From assembly GCF_002018365.1 (NCBI RefSeq), contig NZ_MVKX01000009.1, positions 113,538-177,537 on the forward strand: 64,000 nt of DNA, in the 5' to 3' direction. Below are positions 29,429 to 36,926 of this stretch, piece after piece. The DNA is from Acinetobacter amyesii (GTDB taxonomy: Bacteria > Pseudomonadota > Gammaproteobacteria > Pseudomonadales > Moraxellaceae). Numbering within the stretch: the stretch's first letter is position 1; each line of letters starts with the position of its first letter. Below the pieces are notes generated by a model. That model was given only the letters and a program-made list of their open reading frames with translations, did no database searches and was not told the origin of the DNA. A program made the position numbers and the translations under genes.

Positions 29429-30082
29429 TTATGAATTATGCCGTTGATTTAAATCTTCAACGTGCTGTCGATTTGTTTTCCATGATTTTTCTAAAATTTC
29501 TTTTTCTAAACGCAACTGAATTCGTTTAAGTTTCATTTCAGAGAGCACGGGTTGCTGAAAAGTTTGAACATAGTCCACCCAAGCTGTACCCCGAAAAACA
29601 TTCGACGGCATCTCTGTTTTAAACACCGCTTCAGGCATAAAAACAATCACAGAATGCATATTGTCTTTATCCAGAATATCGCTCAACACCTGTTCTAACA
29701 CTTTCATATGTTTATAATTTTGGTGAATTGGATTTTGAAATTTAAAACTTTTTTTATAAATCTTTTGCGTCCATTGTTTTTGTCTCTCGCTCCCAAAAAT
29801 CCAGCCCTTATAGTTTTTAGTTTCAATCACAAACACACCAAATGGGCTTAAAAGAAGATGATCAATTTGAGTCGTAGCTCCCTCACCATCTGGTAAGGTC
29901 AAATCATTTAACAATATATAATGGTCTTTCAAATAAAGTTTGACATGAACGGCGACAGCAAACTCCCCCATTTTCCCCTTTAAATAAGGTTTAAATGCTT
30001 TGATTGCACCCACTAGCAGTAACAATGGAATTAACCACCACAACGTCGAAATGAGGGGGGCAAAAATTTGAGAAAGATTCAT
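29429..30082 (-). CDS. NERD domain (nuclease-related) protein with N-terminal TM helix
   Basis: Membrane-anchored protein of 217 residues. A TM helix (about residues 8-28, STLWWLIPLLLLVGAIKAF) is followed by a NERD domain: GKMGEFAVAVHVKLYL, DHLLLSPFGVFVIETKNYKG and the Trp-rich WIFGSERQKQWTQ. The Asp, Glu-x-Lys arrangement resembles a PD-(D/E)xK nuclease core. NERD proteins are thought to process DNA, but no substrate is established. It has no topoisomerase-type zinc finger, which many NERD proteins carry. It precedes the SseB-like gene. Confidence 0.85.
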   Translation of the reverse strand: MNLSQIFAPLISTLWWLIPLLLLVGAIKAFKPYLKGKMGEFAVAVHVKLYLKDHYILLNDLTLPDGEGATTQIDHLLLSPFGVFVIETKNYKGWIFGSERQKQWTQKIYKKSFKFQNPIHQNYKHMKVLEQVLSDILDKDNMHSVIVFMPEAVFKTEMPSNVFRGTAWVDYVQTFQQPVLSEMKLKRIQLRLEKEILEKSWKTNRQHVEDLNQRHNS

Positions 30083-30464
30083 TGATTTGATTCATTACTT
30101 TAAATTACTGATGTTACCCACATAAAAGTAATTTCGCATTTTTAAAATGATTTTTAAGCCTATTCGCCGGAGTCTTACATCTAGGGTTTAAATAAAGGGA
30201 TTAGCCTTCGGCTGGAGGTACTTTTGTTTCGGCAAAATGAGAAGCGAAGCTTCGCAAGGAAACCATCTTGCAGAGCAATGCTCCTCACCGCAAAACTCGT
30301 TCACCACCGTCAAATTATTCAAAGCATCGCAAAAACATTTTTGATTAGGCGGCATCCTGTCTCAAACACTTGCGGATGACGTTAACGCGTATCGTTCTTT
30401 CTTTGAAGCGAATTGTGCTTTGATGTTACTGCGTAACATCAATTAAATAAGTATATTTTCTATT
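30083..30464. repeat. Gene-free 382-bp region with hairpins, possible dispersed element or decayed ORF
   Basis: No intact ORF. It contains several short stem-forming pieces: an AGCC-TTC-GGCT hairpin near 30201, a GCGAAGCTTCGC palindrome near 30243, and a TGATGTTAC-TGC-GTAACATCA hairpin at about 30418-30440. GC content and codon-like texture in the middle are higher than in the intergenic regions around it. This resembles the dispersed intergenic sequences found in Acinetobacter genomes, but I cannot confirm repetition from one copy. Confidence 0.35.
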
Positions 30465-30947
30465 TTATTGTAATTTCTCAATTTTTAACAATATTTCTTT
30501 ATTTTCTAGACCACCTGCAAAACCCACTAATTTTCCATTTGCGCCCACGACACGATGACAGGGTGCAATAATTGAAATTGGATTTTTACCATTGGCTGCA
30601 CCGACAGCACGTACGGCTTTGACATTGCCGATCTGCTCTGCAATTTGTTTATAGCTGCGAGTTTCTCCAAAAGGAATCGTCAGTAAAGCTTGCCAAACTT
30701 GTTGCTGAAATGCGGTACCTTCAAAGTCTAGCGGCAAGTCAAATTGCTGTCTTTTACCCGTAAAATATTCATTTAATTGCTGTGCAGTTTTGAGCAAAAT
30801 CGGGTGTTTCAGATCTTCAACCAAAGCCGCCAATCGCACACGATTTGGATTTTCATTTTCCCAAAGGACAGCCACCAATGCGGTTTCATGTGCAACAAGT
30901 TTTAATTGTCCAACGGGTGAATCTAAAAACTGATAAGAAAGTTGCAT
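30465..30947 (-). CDS. ogt: Methylated-DNA-protein-cysteine methyltransferase (Ogt/MGMT)
   Basis: Suicide repair protein that takes the alkyl group from O6-methylguanine or O4-methylthymine onto its own cysteine. It has 160 residues, with the active site PCHRVVG (Cys about 130), the recognition helix KAVRAVGAANGKNPI, and the Ogt-type N-terminal domain. I chose ATG 30947 because GGAG lies 7 bases upstream; an in-frame TTG 18 bases earlier has no such site. It follows the gdx pair by 37 bp and may be read from the same transcript. Confidence 0.94.
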   Translation of the reverse strand: MQLSYQFLDSPVGQLKLVAHETALVAVLWENENPNRVRLAALVEDLKHPILLKTAQQLNEYFTGKRQQFDLPLDFEGTAFQQQVWQALLTIPFGETRSYKQIAEQIGNVKAVRAVGAANGKNPISIIAPCHRVVGANGKLVGFAGGLENKEILLKIEKLQ

Positions 30948-30984
30948 GAGATACTCCAAGCTCAAAAGCGCAGCACTTCATTAT

Positions 30985-31302
30985 TCAGGAGGACGATAAT
31001 TTCATCAAGACCAGTCCTGAAATAATCAGTACCGCAGCTAGCATGCGCATGGCATTTGCGGGCTCACCCAATACAACGATGCCGAGGATAAATGATCCCA
31101 CTGCACCAATCCCTGTCCACACCGTATAGGCTGTACCCAGCGGTAAGGATTTCATTGCATAAGACAATAAAGCGAAACTTGCGATCATGAAAACGATGGT
31201 CAAAATACTTGGCGTCAGTTTGCTAAAGCCTTCAGAGACTTTCATACAATACGCCCAAACCACCTCAAGCAATCCCGCTACAATTAATAAAACCCAAGCC
31301 AT
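30985..31302 (-). CDS. gdx: SMR-family guanidinium exporter Gdx/SugE, second copy
   Basis: Four-TM small multidrug resistance protein of 105 residues. It closely resembles, from memory, E. coli Gdx (SugE): essential Glu13 in LLEVVWAYCMK, the SLPLGTAYTVWTGIGAVG block and the VLGEPANAMR motif. Gdx proteins are dual-topology guanidinium/proton antiporters. I favour ATG 31302 because a transcription terminator occupies the bases directly upstream and its T run runs into the earlier ATG. The first Gdx gene lies 55 bp upstream. The two may work as separate homodimers or as a heteromer like YkkCD. Confidence 0.88.
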   Translation of the reverse strand: MAWVLLIVAGLLEVVWAYCMKVSEGFSKLTPSILTIVFMIASFALLSYAMKSLPLGTAYTVWTGIGAVGSFILGIVVLGEPANAMRMLAAVLIISGLVLMKLSSS

Positions 31303-31313
31303 ATTTTTACCCA

Positions 31314-31349
31314 TAAAAAAAGCACAGAGGTCAATGACCGCTATGCTTT
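31314..31349 (-). terminator. Terminator/attenuator between the two gdx genes
   Basis: A 15-bp imperfect stem (31319-31333 with 31335-31349) followed by T7 on the minus strand. It sits 12 bp before the start of the second gdx copy, so it should lower that copy's expression relative to the first. Confidence 0.75.
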
Positions 31350-31357
31350 AGAACATA

Positions 31358-31675
31358 TTAACTTGAAGATAATTTCATCAAGATTAGACCAGAAATGATC
31401 AGTACCGCGGCTAACATCCGCATAGCAGTTGCAGGCTCACCGAGTATAAAAATACCCACGAGGAAAGAGCCAATCGCGCCGATTCCTGTCCAAATGGTAT
31501 AAGCCGTTCCTAAAGGCAACGTTTTCATGGCATAGGCCAATAAACCAAAGCTCAGGATCATAAAAAATAAAGTGACTAAACTTGGGCCAAGTTTTGTAAA
31601 GCCTTCTGAGAGCTTCATCGAATAGGCCCAAACGATTTCAAAAATACCAGCGAATACCAAAACAACCCAGGCCAT
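31358..31675 (-). CDS. gdx: SMR-family guanidinium exporter Gdx/SugE, first copy
   Basis: Paralogue of the gene downstream, also 105 residues from ATG 31675, where GGAGG gives an excellent ribosome site. Glu13 (GIFEIVWAYSMK), TLPLGTAYTIWTGIGAIG, the ILGEPATAMR loop and the ending LMKLSSS match the Gdx subtype rather than the QacE/EmrE drug-efflux subtype. The two copies differ mainly in the first TM helices. A guanidine-II riboswitch candidate lies just upstream, which independently supports guanidinium as the substrate. This pair and the riboswitch form a guanidine detoxification unit. Confidence 0.9.
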   Translation of the reverse strand: MAWVVLVFAGIFEIVWAYSMKLSEGFTKLGPSLVTLFFMILSFGLLAYAMKTLPLGTAYTIWTGIGAIGSFLVGIFILGEPATAMRMLAAVLIISGLILMKLSSS

Positions 31676-31699
31676 GATGCCTTCCTCCATATTAGTAGA

Positions 31700-31764
31700 G
31701 TCAGGTCGTCCTGACGATTTTTCTTACTGGCTTTGATCAAAGATGTAAGGGAGGTCGTTCCTCC
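31700..31764 (-). promoter_or_regulatory. Guanidine-II (mini-ykkC) riboswitch
   Basis: On the minus strand two small hairpins stand in the gdx leader. P1 (31750-31764) is GGAGG-AACGA-CCTCC. P2 (31700-31715) is GTCAGG-ACGA-CCTGAC. Two stem-loops each with ACGR in the loop, joined by a short linker (34 nt here), define the mini-ykkC/guanidine-II class. The 3' arm of P1 (CCTCC) is complementary to the GGAGG ribosome site of the first gdx gene (31683-31687). That offers an on/off switch in which guanidinium favours P1/P2 and frees the ribosome site. Confidence 0.88.
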
Positions 31765-31776
31765 GAATATTGTCTC

Positions 31777-31782
31777 AGTATA
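31777..31782 (-). promoter_or_regulatory. Probable -10 box of the gdx transcript
   Basis: TATACT on the minus strand would start transcription near 31770, six bases before hairpin P1 of the riboswitch, so the riboswitch sits at the very 5' end of the RNA. No good -35 is visible. Confidence 0.5.
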
Positions 31783-31917
31783 GCAAATATGCTGAATTTT
31801 AGTGCAGTCTTTACATTTTTTGACCAAATTCAGGGCGTTATTCAGTTAAGGAAAAAACTTGCGCAGATGATTTGCGCCAAAACATAGCATGTCTGTTCAA
31901 AGGATAGATTCAGAGAT

Positions 31918-31953
31918 AAAAAAAGGCATCACCAAAACCTGTTGATGATGCCC
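31918..31953 (-). terminator. Terminator of the copper operon
   Basis: GGCATCA/TGATGCC stem (31925-31931 with 31946-31952) followed by T7 on the minus strand, just after the copB stop. Confidence 0.85.
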
Positions 31954-31976
31954 TCTTTATTTGGTCTATTCGCCTC

Positions 31977-32987
31977 TTAGAACTTCAGACGAAGACCTGC
32001 GCCATACCACCATTGCTTTTCACTTCCAGTCTCAGCTTGCCATGCCGTATGCTGATTTCCTTTTTCATAGCTGTAAGCAACATCGATAAATGGCATCAGC
32101 TTTTTATTGATTTCATAGCGTGTTTCTAGCCCTAGCCATACAGAACTGAGTCCTGTTTTTTGTGCATAGGCAGAGTCATCACTCAGCACTACATCTAGGT
32201 TTAGATACGGTTTTAAAATCAATTTTTGCGTCAGCAGCAAATCACGTTCGGTTTCCAAAGAAAAACTCACCTGTTTATCTGCACCAAGATATAAATAAGC
32301 ATCGGTTTCAAAGAAATAAGGTGCCAGACCATGCAGACCCACCGCAGCATCTAACTGTTCTTTGTCCGTCACTTGGTGTTCATCGACACGATAACGTGCA
32401 CCAATTTGCGCATCCCAAAAGTCGGAGATCATACGGCTATACATCACTTGAGTCGCATAATCAGCGTCTTGAGATTCTGCTTTATCGGCATGTAGTTTGA
32501 TAAAGAGCTTATTTTCATCAGTCCCGATTCGACTCTCAATTTCGGTCTTTAAATGTCCTCGGCCATCGGCATTATTGAGCCATCGACTGTCGATCTCGGT
32601 CGCTTGATAAATCTGTCCACCATGTTCACGCTTATGATCAACAGGATGCTGCGCAGAAGCAGCACGTGACGCAATAGATGATGCATTTGCATGTTCTGCA
32701 TTTTCTGCATGTTCTGCATGTTCTGCATGTTCTGCATGTTCTGCATGTTCTGCATGTTCTGCATGTTCTGCATGTTCTGCATGTTCTGCATGTTCTGCAG
32801 GATGCTCCATCTGGCTCGATTTAATCGCTGTTTTCATTTCTTGATGCGACGAATCATGTGAGGAATGCGGCTCATGTTGAGCTGACATCGGCATGCTGTG
32901 ATGTGCATCTTGCGCCATGGTCACTTGAGTGACCGATGCCAAAGCTAAACTCAGTACCGTATACGTGCATGGTTTAATGATGCGCAT
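31977..32987 (-). CDS. copB: Copper resistance outer-membrane protein CopB
   Basis: Outer-membrane beta-barrel of 336 residues, the usual partner of CopA in periplasmic copper tolerance. I chose ATG 32987 because AGGAGGT precedes it and it opens a signal peptide (IIKPCTYTVLSLALASVTQVTMA). After His/Met-rich residues comes a run of about ten AEH tripeptides encoded by 9-bp repeats, a likely copper-binding tail. The conserved CopB barrel follows: YQATEIDSRWLNNADGRG and EIESRIGTDENKLFIKLHAD, then YGAGLRLKF at the end. Its start overlaps the copA stop by 14 bp, so translation is coupled. Confidence 0.94.
   Translation of the reverse strand: MRIIKPCTYTVLSLALASVTQVTMAQDAHHSMPMSAQHEPHSSHDSSHQEMKTAIKSSQMEHPAEHAEHAEHAEHAEHAEHAEHAEHAEHAEHAENAEHANASSIASRAASAQHPVDHKREHGGQIYQATEIDSRWLNNADGRGHLKTEIESRIGTDENKLFIKLHADKAESQDADYATQVMYSRMISDFWDAQIGARYRVDEHQVTDKEQLDAAVGLHGLAPYFFETDAYLYLGADKQVSFSLETERDLLLTQKLILKPYLNLDVVLSDDSAYAQKTGLSSVWLGLETRYEINKKLMPFIDVAYSYEKGNQHTAWQAETGSEKQWWYGAGLRLKF
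32690..32797. repeat. 9-bp tandem repeat inside copB
   Basis: Twelve consecutive CATGTTCTG units as read on the plus strand. Ten (32708-32797) are identical; the second from the left differs by one base (CATTTTCTG). They encode Ala-Glu-His on the minus strand. Because the unit is a multiple of three, copy-number changes keep the frame, so the His-rich segment can lengthen or shorten freely. Confidence 0.95.
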
Positions 32988-34956
32988 GAGACACCTCCTT
33001 TTGCGGTACAGATGCCGTTTTCGTATTCTCTGCGACATTTGCGACCACAAGTTTATTCATCATCCCTGCGGACATGTGATACAGCAAGTGACAATGAATC
33101 GCCCATTCCCCTAATTCATTGGCCGTTAACAGAGCCGTCACTGTTTTCCCCGGCGGCACAATCACCGTATGTTTATTTGGCATTTCAGAAGACACTTGCC
33201 CATTTTCCAATTGCATGAACATGCCATGTAAATGCATCGGATGCGCCATCATGCTGTCATTGACAAATTTCAGTCGAATTCGCTCACCATATTTCACCCG
33301 CAGTGGTTCGGCTTCACTGAATTTTTTTCCATTCATGGTCCACATATAGCGTTCCATTGTTCCACCCAAATGAATAACCAAATCTTGCGTCGGTTCACGT
33401 GTATCAGGCTGCGGAGTTAACGCTTTTAAATCACTATATTGCAGTGCCTTATCACCGACAGGTGTTGAAGCATTGGCCCAGCCCATAACCGTTGCTGAAT
33501 TTTCAACTGCCTGCATCTCACCTTTAGACTGTGCATGCTCCATCGCTGTATGCGTATCATGTTTCATGGATGAATCCATTGAAGAGTGCTTCATTGATGA
33601 ATGATCCATCACACTATGATTCATATTGGCATGCGCTGAATCAGACATGTTCTGTTTATGCATCTCTGGATGCTGCAAAGCAGTCTGTGCAGTCACTAGG
33701 GAATGGTCCATGTCATGCCCCATTGCAGCATGATCATGTACTTGATTCGGCTGAATATTTGACGAATTGACAGTATGCGCGCTGTGCTCATGAGCATTCG
33801 CTTGCTGGATTGCTGAAGTTTGGGTTGAACCTGTAGCTGTATGTCCCATGTTGCTATGGTCCATACCTGACATTGAACCATGGCCCATATCTTCCATGGT
33901 CAGCAAAGCGCGTGGCCGAGCTTTTGACATGTGAATGCCTGAGTGCTGAGGCTGCGTTTCATCATGTAAAGTGCCAATCGCAAATCCTGTGCGATCAATC
34001 GATTCAGCTTCAATTTGATAATGCGCAGACTTAGGCTCTACGATTACATCATAGGTTTCTGCAGCACCAATGCGGAATTCATCCACAGCGACCGGTTTGA
34101 CCGCTTGACCGTCTGCACTGACCACCGTCATTTTGAGCTGAGGAATGCGCACATCAAAAAACGACATGGCCGCAGCATTTACAAAACGAAGTCTGACTTT
34201 TTCATTGGGCTTAAACATCCCCGTCCAGTTCTGCTGTGGTGTTTTGCCATTCACTAAAAACGTATAACCCGTGACATCAGACAAATCCGTTTTCAGCATA
34301 CGCATCTGATTCCACATCGAACGATCTTGCCAAGTATTTTTTAAACCTGTTCGTTGAATTTGCGTCCATACATCTGAAACCGTTTCACGCTGATTTTGAT
34401 AGTATTCGGCAGACTTTTTCATATTTGCCATGATCTGCGCGCTAGATGATTCATGAAAATCCGACAGCATGACCACATAATCACGTTGCGTCTGTTCATG
34501 TGCTGCAAGTGCTTGTTTGCCTTTCGGATAAATTACCAAAGCGCCATACAATCCGTCTTGTTCTTGACCTTTGGAATGCGCGTGATACCAATAGGTTCCG
34601 CTTTGACGGACCTTAAATTTATAAGTAAAGCTACCATCGGGCTGAATTTCATTGAAACCATTAAAGCCGGGTACACCATCCATTAAACCGGGCAGCAATA
34701 GACCATGCCAATGCACCGAGGTATTTTGTTTTTTGAGCTGATTATGTACATGGATGACCGCATCATCGCCTTCTTCAAACTCCAGTAAAGGCGCTGGAAA
34801 CTGACCATTGACACTGATTTTTTTGACCCCTTTACCTGTCAAATTGATGGTCTTTTCATCAATATTCAGATGATATTCTTTAATGGCTGCAAACACCCAC
34901 GTTGGTGACAGCAGACACACCCCGAGCACGAGGCATGATTTAGATAAATTAGACAT
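32974..34956 (-). CDS. copA: Periplasmic multicopper oxidase CopA (PcoA family)
   Basis: Oxidises Cu(I) in the periplasm and stores copper. Four copper-ligand blocks are present: HWHG (82-85), YWYHAHSKGQEQDG, HPMHLHG, and HCHLLYHMSAGMM near the C-terminus, which includes the type 1 site. A Met/His-rich insert (about 365-500) repeats motifs such as MDHSNMGH, MDHSSMKHSSMD and HAAMGHDMDH. The signal peptide (SKSCLVLGVCLLSPTWVFA) has no twin-arginine, whereas PcoA-type oxidases are commonly Tat-exported, so this one appears Sec-dependent. It follows a His/Cys-rich gene and overlaps copB. Confidence 0.95.
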   Translation of the reverse strand: MSNLSKSCLVLGVCLLSPTWVFAAIKEYHLNIDEKTINLTGKGVKKISVNGQFPAPLLEFEEGDDAVIHVHNQLKKQNTSVHWHGLLLPGLMDGVPGFNGFNEIQPDGSFTYKFKVRQSGTYWYHAHSKGQEQDGLYGALVIYPKGKQALAAHEQTQRDYVVMLSDFHESSSAQIMANMKKSAEYYQNQRETVSDVWTQIQRTGLKNTWQDRSMWNQMRMLKTDLSDVTGYTFLVNGKTPQQNWTGMFKPNEKVRLRFVNAAAMSFFDVRIPQLKMTVVSADGQAVKPVAVDEFRIGAAETYDVIVEPKSAHYQIEAESIDRTGFAIGTLHDETQPQHSGIHMSKARPRALLTMEDMGHGSMSGMDHSNMGHTATGSTQTSAIQQANAHEHSAHTVNSSNIQPNQVHDHAAMGHDMDHSLVTAQTALQHPEMHKQNMSDSAHANMNHSVMDHSSMKHSSMDSSMKHDTHTAMEHAQSKGEMQAVENSATVMGWANASTPVGDKALQYSDLKALTPQPDTREPTQDLVIHLGGTMERYMWTMNGKKFSEAEPLRVKYGERIRLKFVNDSMMAHPMHLHGMFMQLENGQVSSEMPNKHTVIVPPGKTVTALLTANELGEWAIHCHLLYHMSAGMMNKLVVANVAENTKTASVPQKEVSHAHH

Positions 34957-35002
34957 GACTTAACCTTTATAAAATAACGAAAAAACGTATTTAAAACTCA
35001 GG

Positions 35003-35521
35003 TTAAGCTTGCGGAGGTCTTAGAATTTCTTGCCAAAAGCCTTTTAAATGCTGTCCAGCAAAAATGAAACGAGGGGGTTCTGCATAGTGATGCACATGGA
35101 AGGTCTGCAATGCGACCAAGGCGCTATCGACATAAGAGGTACTGATTTGGCAATGTGCGAGTGTACAGTCCTGACAGTCTGTACTTTGTGTCGTTGAATG
35201 ATACGCCTGACCATCTTGCAGTGCAGATGTCGCATCTAAAGATTGATGACAATCCATCATTGAAAAGACTTCGGGTGTCGTCTGCTTGCCATGATGTGCT
35301 GCATGCTCAGGAACAGCTTGCCGCTGATTTTGATGGCAATTTGTTGCCATATTTGAATGTGAAGGATCAGTATGTGCTGCATGAACTGATGCCTGATGGG
35401 CATTCGCAGTCATCATTTGTTGATGTTGAAAATTTTGCTGTGCACTGACCACACTGCTCCATCCCATGACAAACGCCATGAGCCAAGCAAAGCCAAGATG
35501 CTTACGCAAAAAATTGAACAA
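35003..35521 (-). CDS. His/Met/Cys-rich exported protein, first gene of the copper operon
   Basis: Unknown protein of 172 residues. It starts at TTG 35521, supported by AGGAT eight bases upstream; no nearby in-frame ATG keeps the signal peptide (about residues 1-27, ending SVVSA). The mature part is very rich in His, Gln and Met, with Cys in NCHQNQ, MDCHQS and DCQDCTLAHCQ, which suits soft-metal binding. The end, ILRPPQA, recalls small DUF2946-type copper proteins, but I am not sure of that link. It is 46 bp before copA and is most likely a periplasmic copper-binding accessory. Confidence 0.65.
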   Translation of the reverse strand: MFNFLRKHLGFAWLMAFVMGWSSVVSAQQNFQHQQMMTANAHQASVHAAHTDPSHSNMATNCHQNQRQAVPEHAAHHGKQTTPEVFSMMDCHQSLDATSALQDGQAYHSTTQSTDCQDCTLAHCQISTSYVDSALVALQTFHVHHYAEPPRFIFAGQHLKGFWQEILRPPQA

Positions 35522-35945
35522 TTTAGTATCCTAATTCAACCCAATGATGCACTATGGCAACACGTTCCTAATAATACATCGCTAGAAGCATCACGCCGCA
35601 TGAAACACCATGATGATATTATTTACAATTCAAATGCAATTACATGACATTCGTATCAACATGACATGCAGCTCGACCTATTTATCCATCATGAACGATA
35701 CTTTCAGAAATATCTAAAAGCACTATCCAGTGCGATCGATGATGTGTTTTGCCAGTCGCAGCTTATCTCAATAGTTGCTAACAGCATAATTAATTGTGCA
35801 GTTATTCACAACAGTTTTAAATTTATTGCACTGTCATAAAAATCAGCGCTTAACGTCCTGTTAAAACATAAAAGTTATTTTTTAAACTGATTAATTATTT
35901 ACCACAGATTAATAAACATACAGTATTTCAAACACTTTTCCCCAT

Positions 35946-35973
35946 AAAAAAAGGACTCAATTGAGTCCTTTTT
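35946..35973 (-). terminator. Palindromic terminator, probable end of the rpe transcript
   Basis: A 24-base perfect palindrome (35949-35972) flanked by A and T runs, usable in both directions. It lies 145 bp past the rpe stop, so the rpe mRNA would include the repeat block in its 3' UTR. Confidence 0.7.
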
Positions 35974-36032
35974 ATACTTAATACGTCTAATTATTAAACC
36001 ATTGATGCACAATCGTTTATAATTTATTCAAG

Positions 36033-36092
36033 TTATCCATATAGTTATCTACATAGATATCCATACGGTTATCCATATAGTTATCCACAAGC
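36033..36092 (+). repeat. Five tandem 12-bp DnaA-box-like repeats
   Basis: Units start at 36033, 36045, 36057, 36069 and 36081, exactly 12 bp apart, with consensus TTATCCATATAG. The fifth reads TTATCCACA, a perfect DnaA box. The second (TTATCTACA) and the first and fourth (TTATCCATA) differ by one base; the third (ATATCCATA) by two. The block lies between rpe and its terminator. Confidence 0.8.
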
Positions 36093-36116
36093 GAGGAATA
36101 ACTTATACCCAAAGGC

Positions 36117-36803
36117 TTAAGCCTCTTGAGCATACACTTTTGCCAACTCAGAACGCATGTCATCAATCACAGCTTTATAATCAGGCTTACCAAAAATCGC
36201 TGAACCTGCAACAAACATGTCTGCACCGGCTTCAGCAATATCACGGATATTGGCTGGAGTAACACCACCATCCACTTCTAAGCGAATATCACGACCTGAA
36301 GCATCAATAATTTTTCGGGCTTGACGCAGCTTTTCCAAAGTCATTGGAATGAACTTTTGACCGCCAAAACCTGGGTTCACACTCATCAACAATACTTGGT
36401 CAACTTTATCTAAAACATAGTCTAAATAATGCAAAGGTGTCGCAGGGTTAAATACCAAGCCCGCTTGCGCACCGCCAGATTTGATTAACTGTAAAGAGCG
36501 GTCAATATGGTCAGTCGCTTCTGGGTGGAAAGTGATGATATCTGCGCCAGCTTCCAAGAAATCACCAATCATACGGTCTACCGGTGAAACCATTAGATGC
36601 ACATCAATTGGCGCTTTAATGCCGTATTTTTTCAATGCCTTACAAACGCCCGCACCAAAAGTTAAGTTCGGTACATAATGATTATCCATGACATCGAAAT
36701 GAACAACATCTGCACCTGCTTCTAGAACATTTTCAACTTCTTCACCTAAGCGCGCAAAGTCTGCTGACAAAATTGAAGGTGCGATTAAGAATGGCTTGGA
36801 CAT
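36117..36803 (-). CDS. rpe: Ribulose-phosphate 3-epimerase
   Basis: Pentose-phosphate enzyme that interconverts ribulose-5-phosphate and xylulose-5-phosphate. It has 228 residues in a TIM barrel: [17 protein letters not shown] with the catalytic Asp, [16 protein letters not shown] and DVHLMV with metal-binding His and Asp, [12 protein letters not shown], the second catalytic Asp in LEVDGGV, and the phosphate site AGSAIFG. The length and all motifs are normal. DnaA-box-like motifs flank the gene on both sides. Confidence 0.97.
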   Translation of the reverse strand: MSKPFLIAPSILSADFARLGEEVENVLEAGADVVHFDVMDNHYVPNLTFGAGVCKALKKYGIKAPIDVHLMVSPVDRMIGDFLEAGADIITFHPEATDHIDRSLQLIKSGGAQAGLVFNPATPLHYLDYVLDKVDQVLLMSVNPGFGGQKFIPMTLEKLRQARKIIDASGRDIRLEVDGGVTPANIRDIAEAGADMFVAGSAIFGKPDYKAVIDDMRSELAKVYAQEA

Positions 36804-36926
36804 GAAAAACCTAGCTTTGAAAAGGGAGTGATTGACGCATTATAGCAAATTGTCCCCCTATTCGCTGCCCATGCCCTTAGTCGTTTTTTCGATGCCGATG
36901 ATTGAGATAGCTGGGATGGAGAAGTT

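Larger units (their letters stand above)
35522..36116. other. 595-bp AT-rich intergenic region between the copper operon and rpe
   Basis: It holds the copper-operon promoter region on the left, a palindromic terminator, and on the right a block of five DnaA-box-like repeats. A direct repeat ACATGACAT at 35642-35650 and 35659-35667, with a 17-bp period, may be a response-regulator site for the copper genes. An isolated DnaA-box match, TTATTCACA, is at 35802-35810. I see no ORF or RNA gene. Confidence 0.55.

Noticed and set aside
30985..31675. QacE/EmrE-type drug efflux pair
   Set aside because: The Gdx-specific LPLGTAYxxWTGIGAxG and the upstream guanidine riboswitch favour guanidinium export.
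32549..32791. 80-codon repetitive ORF (QNM repeats) on the minus strand
   Set aside because: It is the other-frame reading of the copB 9-bp repeat; the AEH frame continues into the conserved CopB barrel.
32690..32797. CRISPR-like array
   Set aside because: The units are contiguous 9-bp copies without spacers and lie in frame in copB.
36033..36092. CRISPR or plasmid origin
   Set aside because: The 12-bp units have no spacers, and no rep or par gene is near; the surrounding genes are core chromosome.
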